A stretch of DNA of 64,000 bases from Alphaproteobacteria bacterium. GTDB lineage: Bacteria > Pseudomonadota > Alphaproteobacteria > Rhodobacterales > Rhodobacteraceae. A program made the translations under genes and the position numbers. Under the pieces are notes generated by a model that was given only the letters and a program-made list of their open reading frames with translations, was not told the origin of the DNA and made no database searches. The DNA lies in NCBI GenBank assembly GCA_030424865.1, contig JAUHVR010000005.1:1-64000 (forward strand), written 5' to 3'. Positions 41,113 through 49,354 of the stretch are shown piece after piece (positions within the stretch are counted from its first letter, which is position 1; every line of letters begins with the position of its first letter).

Positions 41113-43116
41113 CTACATCCCGTTGCGGGGGATCTTGTGATCCCATGTGACGTGGTGGAATTGCGCATCGCCGTCCCAGCAGGTGACCGAGGCGGTCAGG
41201 ACAAAATCTGTCTTGGTCGCCGTCATCTCGGCGGTGGTCTTGATCCGCACATCCCAATCCTCGCGATGGAAGTGGCTTTCCTGATCCATCGTCGCGCGGC
41301 AGCTCAGCGGGTCGGTCGGATGGATGCGATAGATCCGGTCCGAGATATCGCCCAGCTCGGTGCCGATGTCATCCAGCCGCATCCGCCCCACCGGGCCAAA
41401 GACGCCACCATCGAGGAAGAACCGGGTTGAAACCTCGCCAGTGGTCAGATCGGTGTGGATCGACCGCTCCATCGCGCCATCGCGGATCTTGGTGACGGGC
41501 CGCTTGACCTTTCGGCGCCCGGGCTCGGGCATGGCGCGGGGGGTGTCCCGGGCGGTGCCACGCACCGGCAGATGCAACCGCGAGGTACCGGGTGTCAGGG
41601 TCAGCGTCACAGGCTCGGGCGCGGGCCAGAGCACCGGCCAATAGGTCGAGGCGACCTGCACCATGACCCGATGCCCCGGCGCGACCCGATAGCCAATGCC
41701 GTGCAGGGGCACGGTGATCTGCATCTCCTCACCCGGAACAACGGGCTTGGGCGCCGTGTCGGACCCGCGGTGCATCAGGTTGGCGAACCCACGCGTGATC
41801 AGGGTCTGCGCGCCGTCGGGCGCCTCGTCCACCAGCAGGACCGCGACAAAGCCCTGCGGGCGATCAGCCGAGACGGTCAGGCTGACGGTCGGTTGTCCAA
41901 GGATATCCAGTGGTGCCTCCTGCACCGCGCCCCGAAAGCACAGCGCCCCGGCGGCATCGATCCGGCAATCGCCGGGCATGTCGCCCGGAATGGCAAAGGA
42001 ACACATATCACCGCCCGACGACCCAAAGGTCTGGGGCGAGCAAATCGACAGCGCGGGCCCCTCCTCCGGTTCACCCTCAAGCGTTCCTGAATTCAGCCAA
42101 AGCGCCTGATCTGCGACCTGGGGCGAAGGCCATTGCGCCTCTTCCACCCATCTCCCCGCGCGGGTCTTGTGCATGCCACTCGGTGGTGCGCTGTCCTGCA
42201 GGTAGAACCGCAGAGGCGGTTCCTCCATCAGGCCGGTGTCGATCCCCTTGAGCCAGTGATCCCAGAAGCGGATCAACTCACCCAGGAAATCCATGCGCGG
42301 GCCGGGCACACCTTCGTGCGGGAACAAATGCGCCCAGGGGCCCATCAGCACCTTCAACGGTCCTTTCAGGTGTTCCGCGATGCGAAACGGCGTATCGCGG
42401 AACAGATCCGCCCAACCGCCAAAGAAATAAACCGGGATCTGCACGTCATCGTAGTTTTCCGAGATCGAGCCGCGCCGCCACATCTGATCCCGCGTCTGAT
42501 GCTTCAGCCATTGCGCGGGCCAATAGGTCATCGCCTCCAGTCTCTCGCGCCACATCTCGCGCCAGCGATCGCCGACAATCGCGGGATCGGGCGGCATGGC
42601 GTTGTAAAGCTGCATTATCGAGCCCCACCAGAAGTTGTCGCTGGCCAGTTGTCCGCCATAGAAATGGATGTCTTCGAGCCAACGGTCATCGGTGCCCATG
42701 ACGGGTGCAATGGCTTTCAAAGCCGGGGGCCGCTTGGCCGCCACCTGAAACGAATTATAGGCCCCCCAGGACTTGCCGAACATGCCGACGTTGCCGTCAC
42801 ACCAGTCCTGCGCGGCGATCCAGGCAATCACGTCGACGCCATCCTGCGTTTCGATGTCGGCGTATTCGTCCAGCATCACGCCGTCACTGTCGCCGGACCC
42901 GCGCTGATCGACGCGGATGGCTGCATAGCCAGCGGCGGCAAAATGCGGATGGGCGGCCTCGTCCCGCAAGCGGGTGCGGTCGCGGCGGCGGTATGGGATG
43001 TATTCGAGGATGCAGGGCACCGGGGTGTCCCGCGCCCCTTCGGGCAACCACAGCCGGGCGGCCAGCCTGGTCCCGTCGGGCATGGGGATCCAGACGGTTT
43101 CGATCACCTCGGTCAT
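41113..43116 (-). CDS. CocE/NonD-family hydrolase (peptidase S15-like), paralogue 2
   Basis: 667 residues from the ATG ending at 43116, overlapping the ATPase stop by four bases. Same architecture as paralogue 1: WIPMPDGTRLAARLWLPEG, YRRRDRTRLRDE, IRVDQRGSGDSDG, GMFGKSWGAYN nucleophile (GKSWGA instead of GISWGG), VYFFGGWADLF and GPWAHLFPHEG, followed by the jelly-roll domain. The stop is at 41113-41115, directly against the next gene's start. Divergence around the nucleophile suggests a different substrate range from paralogue 1. Confidence 0.87.
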   Translation of the reverse strand: MTEVIETVWIPMPDGTRLAARLWLPEGARDTPVPCILEYIPYRRRDRTRLRDEAAHPHFAAAGYAAIRVDQRGSGDSDGVMLDEYADIETQDGVDVIAWIAAQDWCDGNVGMFGKSWGAYNSFQVAAKRPPALKAIAPVMGTDDRWLEDIHFYGGQLASDNFWWGSIMQLYNAMPPDPAIVGDRWREMWRERLEAMTYWPAQWLKHQTRDQMWRRGSISENYDDVQIPVYFFGGWADLFRDTPFRIAEHLKGPLKVLMGPWAHLFPHEGVPGPRMDFLGELIRFWDHWLKGIDTGLMEEPPLRFYLQDSAPPSGMHKTRAGRWVEEAQWPSPQVADQALWLNSGTLEGEPEEGPALSICSPQTFGSSGGDMCSFAIPGDMPGDCRIDAAGALCFRGAVQEAPLDILGQPTVSLTVSADRPQGFVAVLLVDEAPDGAQTLITRGFANLMHRGSDTAPKPVVPGEEMQITVPLHGIGYRVAPGHRVMVQVASTYWPVLWPAPEPVTLTLTPGTSRLHLPVRGTARDTPRAMPEPGRRKVKRPVTKIRDGAMERSIHTDLTTGEVSTRFFLDGGVFGPVGRMRLDDIGTELGDISDRIYRIHPTDPLSCRATMDQESHFHREDWDVRIKTTAEMTATKTDFVLTASVTCWDGDAQFHHVTWDHKIPRNGM

Positions 43117-44099
43117 GGGGTCGCCTCGGCCACGGGTGGGCGCGCGCCCGGCTGCAACGGATAATGGCAGGCGATCTTGCGGGCGTCCTTGTCCACCACA
43201 GGCGGCGCGTCGCGGCTGCAGCGGTCGCTGGCCCAGGGGCAGCGGGTGTGGAACTCGCACCCCTTGGGGCGGGCCAGCAGCGAGGGCACCTCGGCGGGCA
43301 ATGAGATGCGGTTGCGGGCCTTGTCCGGGTCGGGTTCCGGGTTCGCCGACAGCAGGGCCGCCGTGTAGGGATGCGCGGGCGCGTCAAAGATCTGTTCGCA
43401 GTCGCCGGTTTCGACAAACCGGCCCAGGTACATCACCGCCATCCGGTCCGCGATATGGTGCACGACGTGCAGGTTGTGGGTGATGATCACCATCGCCAGC
43501 CCCAGGCGTTCGCGCAGATCATTCAGCAGGTTCAGCACCTCGCCCTGAACCGAGACATCAAGGCCCGCAGTCGGTTCATCCGCGATGATCAGGCGCGGGT
43601 TCAGCGCGATAGCGCGGGCAACGCCGACGCGGCGCGCCTGACCGCCAGACAGCTGGTGCGGGAAGCGATCCGCGAAGGTCTCGTTCAGGCCCACGAGGTT
43701 CAGCAGCCGTTCGGTCTCGGCCCGGAAATCGACGCTGACACCGTGGATGCGGAAAGGCTCGGTCACCAGATCCCCCACGGTCATGCGCGGCGACAGGGAC
43801 CCGACCGGGTCCTGAAACATCATCGACATGACCTTTCGCATCGGCTTCATCGCGCCTGTGCTCAGCCCGTCGATCCGCTGACCGTCAAAGCTGACCGACC
43901 CGGCCGAGATACCCTGCAAGCCATTGATTGCGCGCGCCAATGTGGTCTTGCCCGATCCGCTTTCGCCCACCAGCGCAAAGGTTTCCCCCGGCGAGACGTC
44001 GAAGCTGACGCCGGCAACACCCTTGATGTCGCGCCGCGACAGCATCGGACCCACGCGAAAGGTGACCTCCAGATCGCGAACTTCCAACAGCGCCGTCAT
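43113..44099 (-). CDS. Peptide/opine-type ABC transporter ATPase (DppF/OppF type)
   Basis: 328 residues. Walker A GESGSGKTT, Q-loop FQDPVGSLSPRMTV, signature LSGGQARRVGVA, Walker B LIIADEPTAGLD, H-loop ITHNL. The C-terminal oligopeptide-transport Cys motif (GCEFHTRCPWASDRCSRDAP) for a possible Fe-S cluster is present. Start overlaps the DppD-type stop, stop overlaps paralogue 2 of CocE. Confidence 0.92.
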   Translation of the reverse strand: MTALLEVRDLEVTFRVGPMLSRRDIKGVAGVSFDVSPGETFALVGESGSGKTTLARAINGLQGISAGSVSFDGQRIDGLSTGAMKPMRKVMSMMFQDPVGSLSPRMTVGDLVTEPFRIHGVSVDFRAETERLLNLVGLNETFADRFPHQLSGGQARRVGVARAIALNPRLIIADEPTAGLDVSVQGEVLNLLNDLRERLGLAMVIITHNLHVVHHIADRMAVMYLGRFVETGDCEQIFDAPAHPYTAALLSANPEPDPDKARNRISLPAEVPSLLARPKGCEFHTRCPWASDRCSRDAPPVVDKDARKIACHYPLQPGARPPVAEATP

Positions 44100-45061
44100 G
44101 ATCGAGCCTCCGCCAGCGCGCAGCGCGCCATATGTCCTGTCTGAAGTGGCAGTTCGCTTTGGCGCGCCTCGCAGGCGGGCGCGCGCCGGTCACAGCGCGG
44201 GGCAAAGATGCAGCCCTCGGGCCGGTGCCGCAGATCCGGGATCTCACCGGGAATCGTCGGCAGCAGGCGCACGCGCTCGGACTGCCGCGCCGGGTCGCAT
44301 TCCAGCAAACGCGCCGCGTAAGGATGGCCCGGGTTGTTGAACACCTGCCGCGTGGTGCCACGTTCGACCACCTCGCCCGCGTACATCACAACCACGTCGT
44401 CACAAAGCTCGGCAATCACGCCCAAATGGTGCGAGATGAACAGCACCGAACAGCCGATGTCCTGTTGCAGCTCTTTCAAGAGCTCGATGGTGGCGACCTC
44501 AAGCGTGGCATCCAGCGCCGTCGTCGGTTCGTCGGCGATCAGCAGGGCGGGTTCCATCAGCAGGGCCATGGCAATGGCGATCCGCTGCTTCATGCCGCCC
44601 GAAAACTCGTGCGGGTACCGCGCCAGCGCCGCCCCGGCATCGGGAATGCGGACCTTTTGCAGGATGGCGACGGATTTTGCGTCTTTCTCGGACCGGCTGA
44701 GGCCGGACCGGTATTGAATGTTGCGCATCTGCGCCCCGACCGAGACCACGGGGTTCAGCGCCCCCATCGGGTCCTGAAAGACGGTGGCGATGCGTGGCCC
44801 CCGCAGGGCCTGCATCTCTTTCGGTCCAAGCCGGGTCAGGTCGTGCCCCTCGAAATGGATGCCGCCGCCGCCAACACGCCCGTTGTCGGCCAAAAGGCCC
44901 AGGATGGCGTTGATCAACGTGGACTTGCCGCACCCGGATTCGCCCACAATGCCGACGATGCGCCGTTCCGGCACATCGAACGAGACATCGCGCAGGGCGT
45001 GCAGGTCCCCGCCTTCGGTCGAGAAAAAGACATTGAGGTCGGTGATCGACAGAACAGTCAT
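44096..45061 (-). CDS. Peptide/opine-type ABC transporter ATPase (DppD/OppD type)
   Basis: 321 residues. Walker A GESGCGKST, Q-loop FQDPMGALNPVVSV, signature FSGGMKQRIAIA, Walker B LLIADEPTTALD, H-loop FISHHLGVIAE, and the C-terminal Cys cluster GCIFAPRCDRRAPAC. Partner of the DppF-type ATPase; ATGA overlaps on both sides. Confidence 0.92.
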   Translation of the reverse strand: MTVLSITDLNVFFSTEGGDLHALRDVSFDVPERRIVGIVGESGCGKSTLINAILGLLADNGRVGGGGIHFEGHDLTRLGPKEMQALRGPRIATVFQDPMGALNPVVSVGAQMRNIQYRSGLSRSEKDAKSVAILQKVRIPDAGAALARYPHEFSGGMKQRIAIAMALLMEPALLIADEPTTALDATLEVATIELLKELQQDIGCSVLFISHHLGVIAELCDDVVVMYAGEVVERGTTRQVFNNPGHPYAARLLECDPARQSERVRLLPTIPGEIPDLRHRPEGCIFAPRCDRRAPACEARQSELPLQTGHMARCALAEARS

Positions 45062-45951
45062 CCGCGTCCCTTCAGCCGGGGGTCAAACACGTCGCGCAGG
45101 GTTTCGCCAAGGAACGTGAAGCCAAGTGTTGTCAGGATGATCGGCAAGCCGCCTGCGATGGCAATCCAGGGCGTGTCGCGGATCGCCGTGAAGCCATCGT
45201 TCAGAATGGCACCCCAGGACGGGGTCGGCGGACGAACGCCAAGGCCGAGAAAGCTCATGCCCGCTTCGATGGCGATCACCACGGGAATGTCCATCGAGGC
45301 CAGGATCAGCAGCGGGCCGATGACGTTGGGCATCACGTGAACCCGCAGGATGCGGGCGGAACTGGCACCCATGCTTTGCGCGGCGGTGACAAACTCGGAT
45401 TCCTTCAGCGCCAGCGTCTGCGTGCGGATGATCCGCGCATAGCCCGGCACGTTGACCAGCACGACGACAATCACAACCGCCGTCAGCGAGGGGCCCGCCA
45501 GCGTCACCAGCGCCAGCGCCAGCATCACCGTTGGAAAGCTTTTGATCGAGTCAAAGAGCAGCAGCATCAGGTTGTCGAGCCAACGTGGCCCGTAGCCCGC
45601 GATCAAGCCCAGAACGATGCCGATGCTCAACGAAATGGCGGTTGAGAACAGCGCAACCCACAGCGCGATGCGCCCGCCGTGCAGAACGCGGGTGAACAGG
45701 TCCCGGCCCAGGTGATCGGTGCCCAGCAGGTGATCCAGCGAGGGGCCCTGGAACCGGTCCCGCGGCGAGATCTTGTTGGGCTCATAGGCCGTCAGCCAGT
45801 CGGCAAAGACAGCGCCGCCGATCATGACCAGTACAAGGATCAGGCCAAAGGCCCCCAGCGGTTCGCGCAGAACGCGGCGCGTGGCCTTCCAGATGTCGCC
45901 CAGACGCAGGCGCTGCGCCATCGACGGCGGGTTAGAGACGGCTTCTGACAC
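45058..45951 (-). CDS. Peptide-type ABC transporter permease (DppC type)
   Basis: 297 residues if started at the GTG ending at 45951 (MSEAVSNPP); a TTG at 45972 would overlap dppB more deeply. Six membrane helices, DppC hallmarks DRFQGPSLDHLLGTDHLGRDLFTRVLHGGR (pieces near residue 65-90) and the permease loop VTAAQSMGASSARILRVHVMPN near 195. Partner of DppB. Confidence 0.9.
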   Translation of the reverse strand: MSEAVSNPPSMAQRLRLGDIWKATRRVLREPLGAFGLILVLVMIGGAVFADWLTAYEPNKISPRDRFQGPSLDHLLGTDHLGRDLFTRVLHGGRIALWVALFSTAISLSIGIVLGLIAGYGPRWLDNLMLLLFDSIKSFPTVMLALALVTLAGPSLTAVVIVVVLVNVPGYARIIRTQTLALKESEFVTAAQSMGASSARILRVHVMPNVIGPLLILASMDIPVVIAIEAGMSFLGLGVRPPTPSWGAILNDGFTAIRDTPWIAIAGGLPIILTTLGFTFLGETLRDVFDPRLKGRG

Positions 45952-46876
45952 GGGGATCCAAAGCTCCGACAATAAGATCAGCCAAGAGGTTGATCAGGAC
46001 AAACAGGACGGTGGTGACAAGGACCGCGCCGGTCACCAGCGGGTAGTTTCGCGTGAGGATCGCGTCATAGACCAGCTTGCCGACACCGGGTCGGGCAAAG
46101 ACGATCTCGGCAAAGACGGCCGAGGACAGCATCTGCCCGATCCCGACCCCCAACAGGGTCACGGTCGGCAGGATCGCGATGGTCAGCGCATAGCGAAATG
46201 TGATCAGGTTTTCGGGCAGGCCAAAGGCACGGGCCGTACGGATGTGCTGCGCCTCGAGCACCTCAAGCATCGAGGCGCGGACCATGCGGGCGATGTATCC
46301 GATCCAGCCCAGCCCCACTGCCAGCGAGGGCAGGATAAGATGGGTCAGCTGGTCGCCCAGATCGCCCGGTTCACCCGCGCCGATGGCGGGCAACCAGCGC
46401 AGCGAGACGGCAAAAACCAGCAGCGCGTAGATCGCGATGACAAAGGACGGCACGGCGATCACGGCGACCGACAGAACTCCGACAATCCGGTCGGCCCAGC
46501 TGCCGCGTTTCACCGCCGCCCAGCAGCCCAGCGGGATGCCGATGGCGACAGACCAGCTGATGCCGCCAGCGATCAGCGCCAGCGTATAGGGCAGCTGTTC
46601 CATCACCACCTGCGCAACGGGACGGTCCGACAGGACCTCGCGGCCCAGATCACCGGTCCAGGCGCCGGTGAAGAAATTCCAGAACTGCACCCAGACGGGC
46701 TGATCCAGCCCCATCTTGATCCGCAGCGCCTCGCGCATGGCGTCCGTTGCGCGCGGCCCAAGGGCCACCGCCGCCGGGTCACCCGGCACCAGGTAGATCA
46801 TCGAAAACAGGAGCAACATCGCCAGTGACACAATGGCCACCGACAGCCCCAGGCGTTTGAGAGCGTAGCTGAACAT
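45932..46876 (-). CDS. Peptide-type ABC transporter permease (DppB type)
   Basis: 314 residues from the ATG at 46874-46876. Six membrane helices, N-terminus MFSYALKRLGLSVAIVSLA, and the loop RTARAFGLPENLITFRYAL near residue 205; LVPGDPAAVALGPRA near 30 is typical for DppB. There is no Shine-Dalgarno before the ATG: the bases upstream are the T-run of an intrinsic terminator hairpin (46878-46906). Its end overlaps the dppC start. Confidence 0.9.
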   Translation of the reverse strand: MFSYALKRLGLSVAIVSLAMLLLFSMIYLVPGDPAAVALGPRATDAMREALRIKMGLDQPVWVQFWNFFTGAWTGDLGREVLSDRPVAQVVMEQLPYTLALIAGGISWSVAIGIPLGCWAAVKRGSWADRIVGVLSVAVIAVPSFVIAIYALLVFAVSLRWLPAIGAGEPGDLGDQLTHLILPSLAVGLGWIGYIARMVRASMLEVLEAQHIRTARAFGLPENLITFRYALTIAILPTVTLLGVGIGQMLSSAVFAEIVFARPGVGKLVYDAILTRNYPLVTGAVLVTTVLFVLINLLADLIVGALDPRVRSRL

Positions 46877-46877
46877 C

Positions 46878-46906
46878 AAAAAAAGGGCGGCCCGGTCAGG
46901 GCCGCC
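46878..46906 (-). terminator. Intrinsic terminator between the binding-protein gene and dppB
   Basis: On the minus strand: GGCGGCCC-TGACC-GGGCCGCC, a perfect 8-bp GC stem, followed by C and seven T, then G and the dppB ATG. It begins ten bases after the binding-protein stop. This is a canonical rho-independent terminator placed so that the permease and hydrolase genes depend on read-through. Confidence 0.85.
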
Positions 46907-46915
46907 TCCTCTGGT

Positions 46916-48472
46916 TTAGGCCGGTTTGAACTCAGAGAGCAGCGACTCTCCGTTCGGCTTCAGACCGGGGTCGATCGTGTCACGATGGATAGCACCCACG
47001 GCTTCGTGGGTCAGGAACACATAGGACCCGCTTTCGTCCATGATGTTCTGCATCTTAGTATAGATCTCGTCCCGCTTGGCATTGTCACTTTCGACAAGCC
47101 CCTGCTCGTGCAGTGCCTTGTACTCGGCGTCGTCAAAGCGCTCCCAGTTCCAGACACCGACCTGTTCCGGCGTGAACCAGACCGTGGCCCAGCTGGGATC
47201 CGGCTGCATCGAGAAGCGCTGCAACAGCAGTTGCAGGTTCATGAAATACTCTCCGTCCTTCGATCCAAGCGTCCAGAAGGTGCCGCTGTCATTCTGCTTG
47301 ATCTCGCAGGTGATGCCCACATCGGCCAGGTTCGCCTGAATGACCTGCGCGGCGGTCAGGCGTTCGGACTGGTTCAGGATATCGAGCGTGACGAACAGGT
47401 TCGAGACGCCTGCCTCGGCCAGCAGTGCGCGGGCCTTGTCAGGGTCATAGTCATAGGTCACCGCGTCACGCGCACCCGGCAGGCCCGGTGCGATGATGCC
47501 GTTGCCCACCTTGGCCGCGCCGAAATAGGCCGCGTCGACAACGGTTTCCCGGTCGATGGCATGCTGGATCGCGCGGCGCACACGGATGTCGGTCAGTGCC
47601 TCGTTTTCCTGGTTGATGCCCAGCCAGACATAGGCCAGCGAGGGCTTTTCGACCACAACCGCCCCTTCCGGCGGGTTGTCCCGCAGACGCGGCAGCGAGC
47701 TGACCGAGGTCCAGGTGTAGTCCAGATCACCTGCCTCGAACCCGCGCTCTGCGGTTGCCGGATCCTCGATCGGGATGATGTGGATTTCTTCAAAGCCACC
47801 GGGTTCATGCGCCCAATCGGGGTTGCGCTTGAGGATCGTCTTCTGCTTGGGTTGCCAATCGGCCAGCAGGTACTGCCCCGACTGCGCCACGGGCTTGGTG
47901 GTGATCTTGTCGCCCAGTTCCTCCATCGCCTTTTTCGACAGAATGCAGGAAGCGGGCGTCGGCAGGGTCGTGTTCCACAGCGGTACAAACTTGTTCTTCA
48001 GATGGATCAGGCCCGACAGCTTGTCCTTGACCTCGACCTCTTTCAGCGCCGACCAGTCACCCGCATAGGGGCTTTCCATCGCCGGGTCCGCGATCCGCTC
48101 GATCGAGAACTTCACGTCCTCGGCCGTCATCTGGCCATAGCCGTCGGTGAACCCGATGTTGTCCTTCAGCGTGAAGGCCACGGTCAGGTCGTCCAGCTGT
48201 TCGATGCTGTCCACGGCGATGGCTTTCCACGCCCAGGTGTCCCCCGCTTCGGGAATGACCATCGGTGCAAAGATCGAGCGGATGATGTCATCTTCGGGCA
48301 AGGACAGGCGGAAGGCCGGGTCGAGGATCTGCAGGTCCGAATAAGACCGCAGCGTCAGCACGGAGCCATCCGCCGACACGGCCGCCCGCGGCAACGCGGT
48401 CGAGGCCACGCCAAAGGCACCGGCGGCCGCTAGGAAAGATCGTCTTGAAAGGTCGAAGGTCGTCTTTGTCAT
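46916..48472 (-). CDS. Peptide-type ABC transporter substrate-binding protein (family 5), Tat-exported
   Basis: 518 residues. Twin-arginine signal (DLSRRSFLAAAGAFGVAS, cleavage near AAVSADG). SBP family 5 features: TLRSYSDLQILDPAF, a long central DppA-type lobe with VWLGINQENEALTDIRVRRAI (LxDxRVRRAI motif) and YDYDPDKARALLAEAG. Binds peptides, opines or similar amides in the periplasm. Follows the XRE-cupin regulator gene by 20 bases and precedes the attenuating terminator. Confidence 0.92.
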   Translation of the reverse strand: MTKTTFDLSRRSFLAAAGAFGVASTALPRAAVSADGSVLTLRSYSDLQILDPAFRLSLPEDDIIRSIFAPMVIPEAGDTWAWKAIAVDSIEQLDDLTVAFTLKDNIGFTDGYGQMTAEDVKFSIERIADPAMESPYAGDWSALKEVEVKDKLSGLIHLKNKFVPLWNTTLPTPASCILSKKAMEELGDKITTKPVAQSGQYLLADWQPKQKTILKRNPDWAHEPGGFEEIHIIPIEDPATAERGFEAGDLDYTWTSVSSLPRLRDNPPEGAVVVEKPSLAYVWLGINQENEALTDIRVRRAIQHAIDRETVVDAAYFGAAKVGNGIIAPGLPGARDAVTYDYDPDKARALLAEAGVSNLFVTLDILNQSERLTAAQVIQANLADVGITCEIKQNDSGTFWTLGSKDGEYFMNLQLLLQRFSMQPDPSWATVWFTPEQVGVWNWERFDDAEYKALHEQGLVESDNAKRDEIYTKMQNIMDESGSYVFLTHEAVGAIHRDTIDPGLKPNGESLLSEFKPA

Positions 48473-48492
48473 GTGTTGGTCTCCCTGGAGTT

Positions 48493-49242
48493 TCAGTCGT
48501 TTTTTTGTTTCTTTCTTGTGTCTTGATTGGGTACATCCGCGCCGGGTCGGGCCACGACGTCACTTGGAATGATGACCGGACCGTTCGCCCAGATCAGGCG
48601 CGCCGGTTGGTCGGTCACGTTGCGGATGGTGTGAATGACGGACGCAGGAAAGCTGTAGCTGTCGCCCTGGCGCATGGTGATCACCTCTTCGCCGATCACC
48701 AGCTCAAGCTCTCCTTGCAGGATATAACCGTGCAGCTCGCCCCCGTGCTGATACAGCTGATCCTGCGGCTTGTCCGATTGCGGTTCATAATCCGCAATGC
48801 CCATGAAAATGTTGCCACCGATGGAGCTGGACAAAAGCGCATCCGAATACCCGGCCTCTTCCACGGTTTCACCGTACAGGACATTAAGGTTCCGGCGGTT
48901 CTGGCGACGCACGACAAAGGCCTGCTCGTTCGGACCTTTGCCGGGACGCCGGGAAAAGAACCAGGCGGGCGAAACGGACAGGGCCTTTGCGATCCGCTGG
49001 ACCACGTCAATCGACGGATTTGAGGCCCCGCGTTCGATCGCGCTGAGATAGCTGACCGAGATGCCACTGGCCTCTGAAATCGCCTTGAGCGTCATTTCAC
49101 GCGCGCGCCGCAGCTGCCGAACCTCGGATCCGAACGCCGTGAAACTGCCCTGAAAGCTCAGGACATCTGCCTGGGATTTGCCGTCATCAGCGCTCACACG
49201 ATTCGCCTTTTCTGTTCCGCCTGAGTTACGGAATACTGCCAC
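48493..49242 (-). CDS. XRE-family regulator with C-terminal cupin domain
   Basis: 249 residues from a GTG at 49240-49242. HTH_3 domain at about residues 38-95 (VRQLRRAREMTLKAISEASG, SVSYLSAIERGASNPSID), then a cupin_2 domain near 165-235 (HGGELHGYILQGELELVIG, GDSYSFPASVIHTIRN). Such proteins sense a small molecule through the cupin, for example in polyamine or amino-compound metabolism. It is the first gene of the leftward operon and divergent from the third CocE gene; the 110-bp gap holds an inverted repeat. Confidence 0.88.
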   Translation of the reverse strand: MAVFRNSGGTEKANRVSADDGKSQADVLSFQGSFTAFGSEVRQLRRAREMTLKAISEASGISVSYLSAIERGASNPSIDVVQRIAKALSVSPAWFFSRRPGKGPNEQAFVVRRQNRRNLNVLYGETVEEAGYSDALLSSSIGGNIFMGIADYEPQSDKPQDQLYQHGGELHGYILQGELELVIGEEVITMRQGDSYSFPASVIHTIRNVTDQPARLIWANGPVIIPSDVVARPGADVPNQDTRKKQKND

Positions 49243-49259
49243 AAATTTGCATTTTGAGA

Positions 49260-49280
49260 AGAATTTTGTTGCTGAATTCT
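49260..49280. promoter_or_regulatory. Inverted repeat AGAATT-N9-AATTCT, candidate XRE operator
   Basis: A 6-bp perfect inverted repeat with nine-base spacing in the AT-rich divergent region between the XRE-cupin gene and the third CocE gene, 18 bp before the regulator's start. Fits an autoregulated operator, but short AT-rich repeats arise easily. Confidence 0.35.
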
Positions 49281-49354
49281 ACAATCAGCATAACCTAGAC
49301 TCGAAATTCCATAGCCCTGACGGGGTGATGAACGCTCAGTAGCCATTGAAATCC

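Noticed and set aside
39040-41430. 796-codon antisense open frame opposite CocE paralogue 1
   Set aside because: Shadow frame; Arg/Gly/His/Pro-rich translation without motifs.
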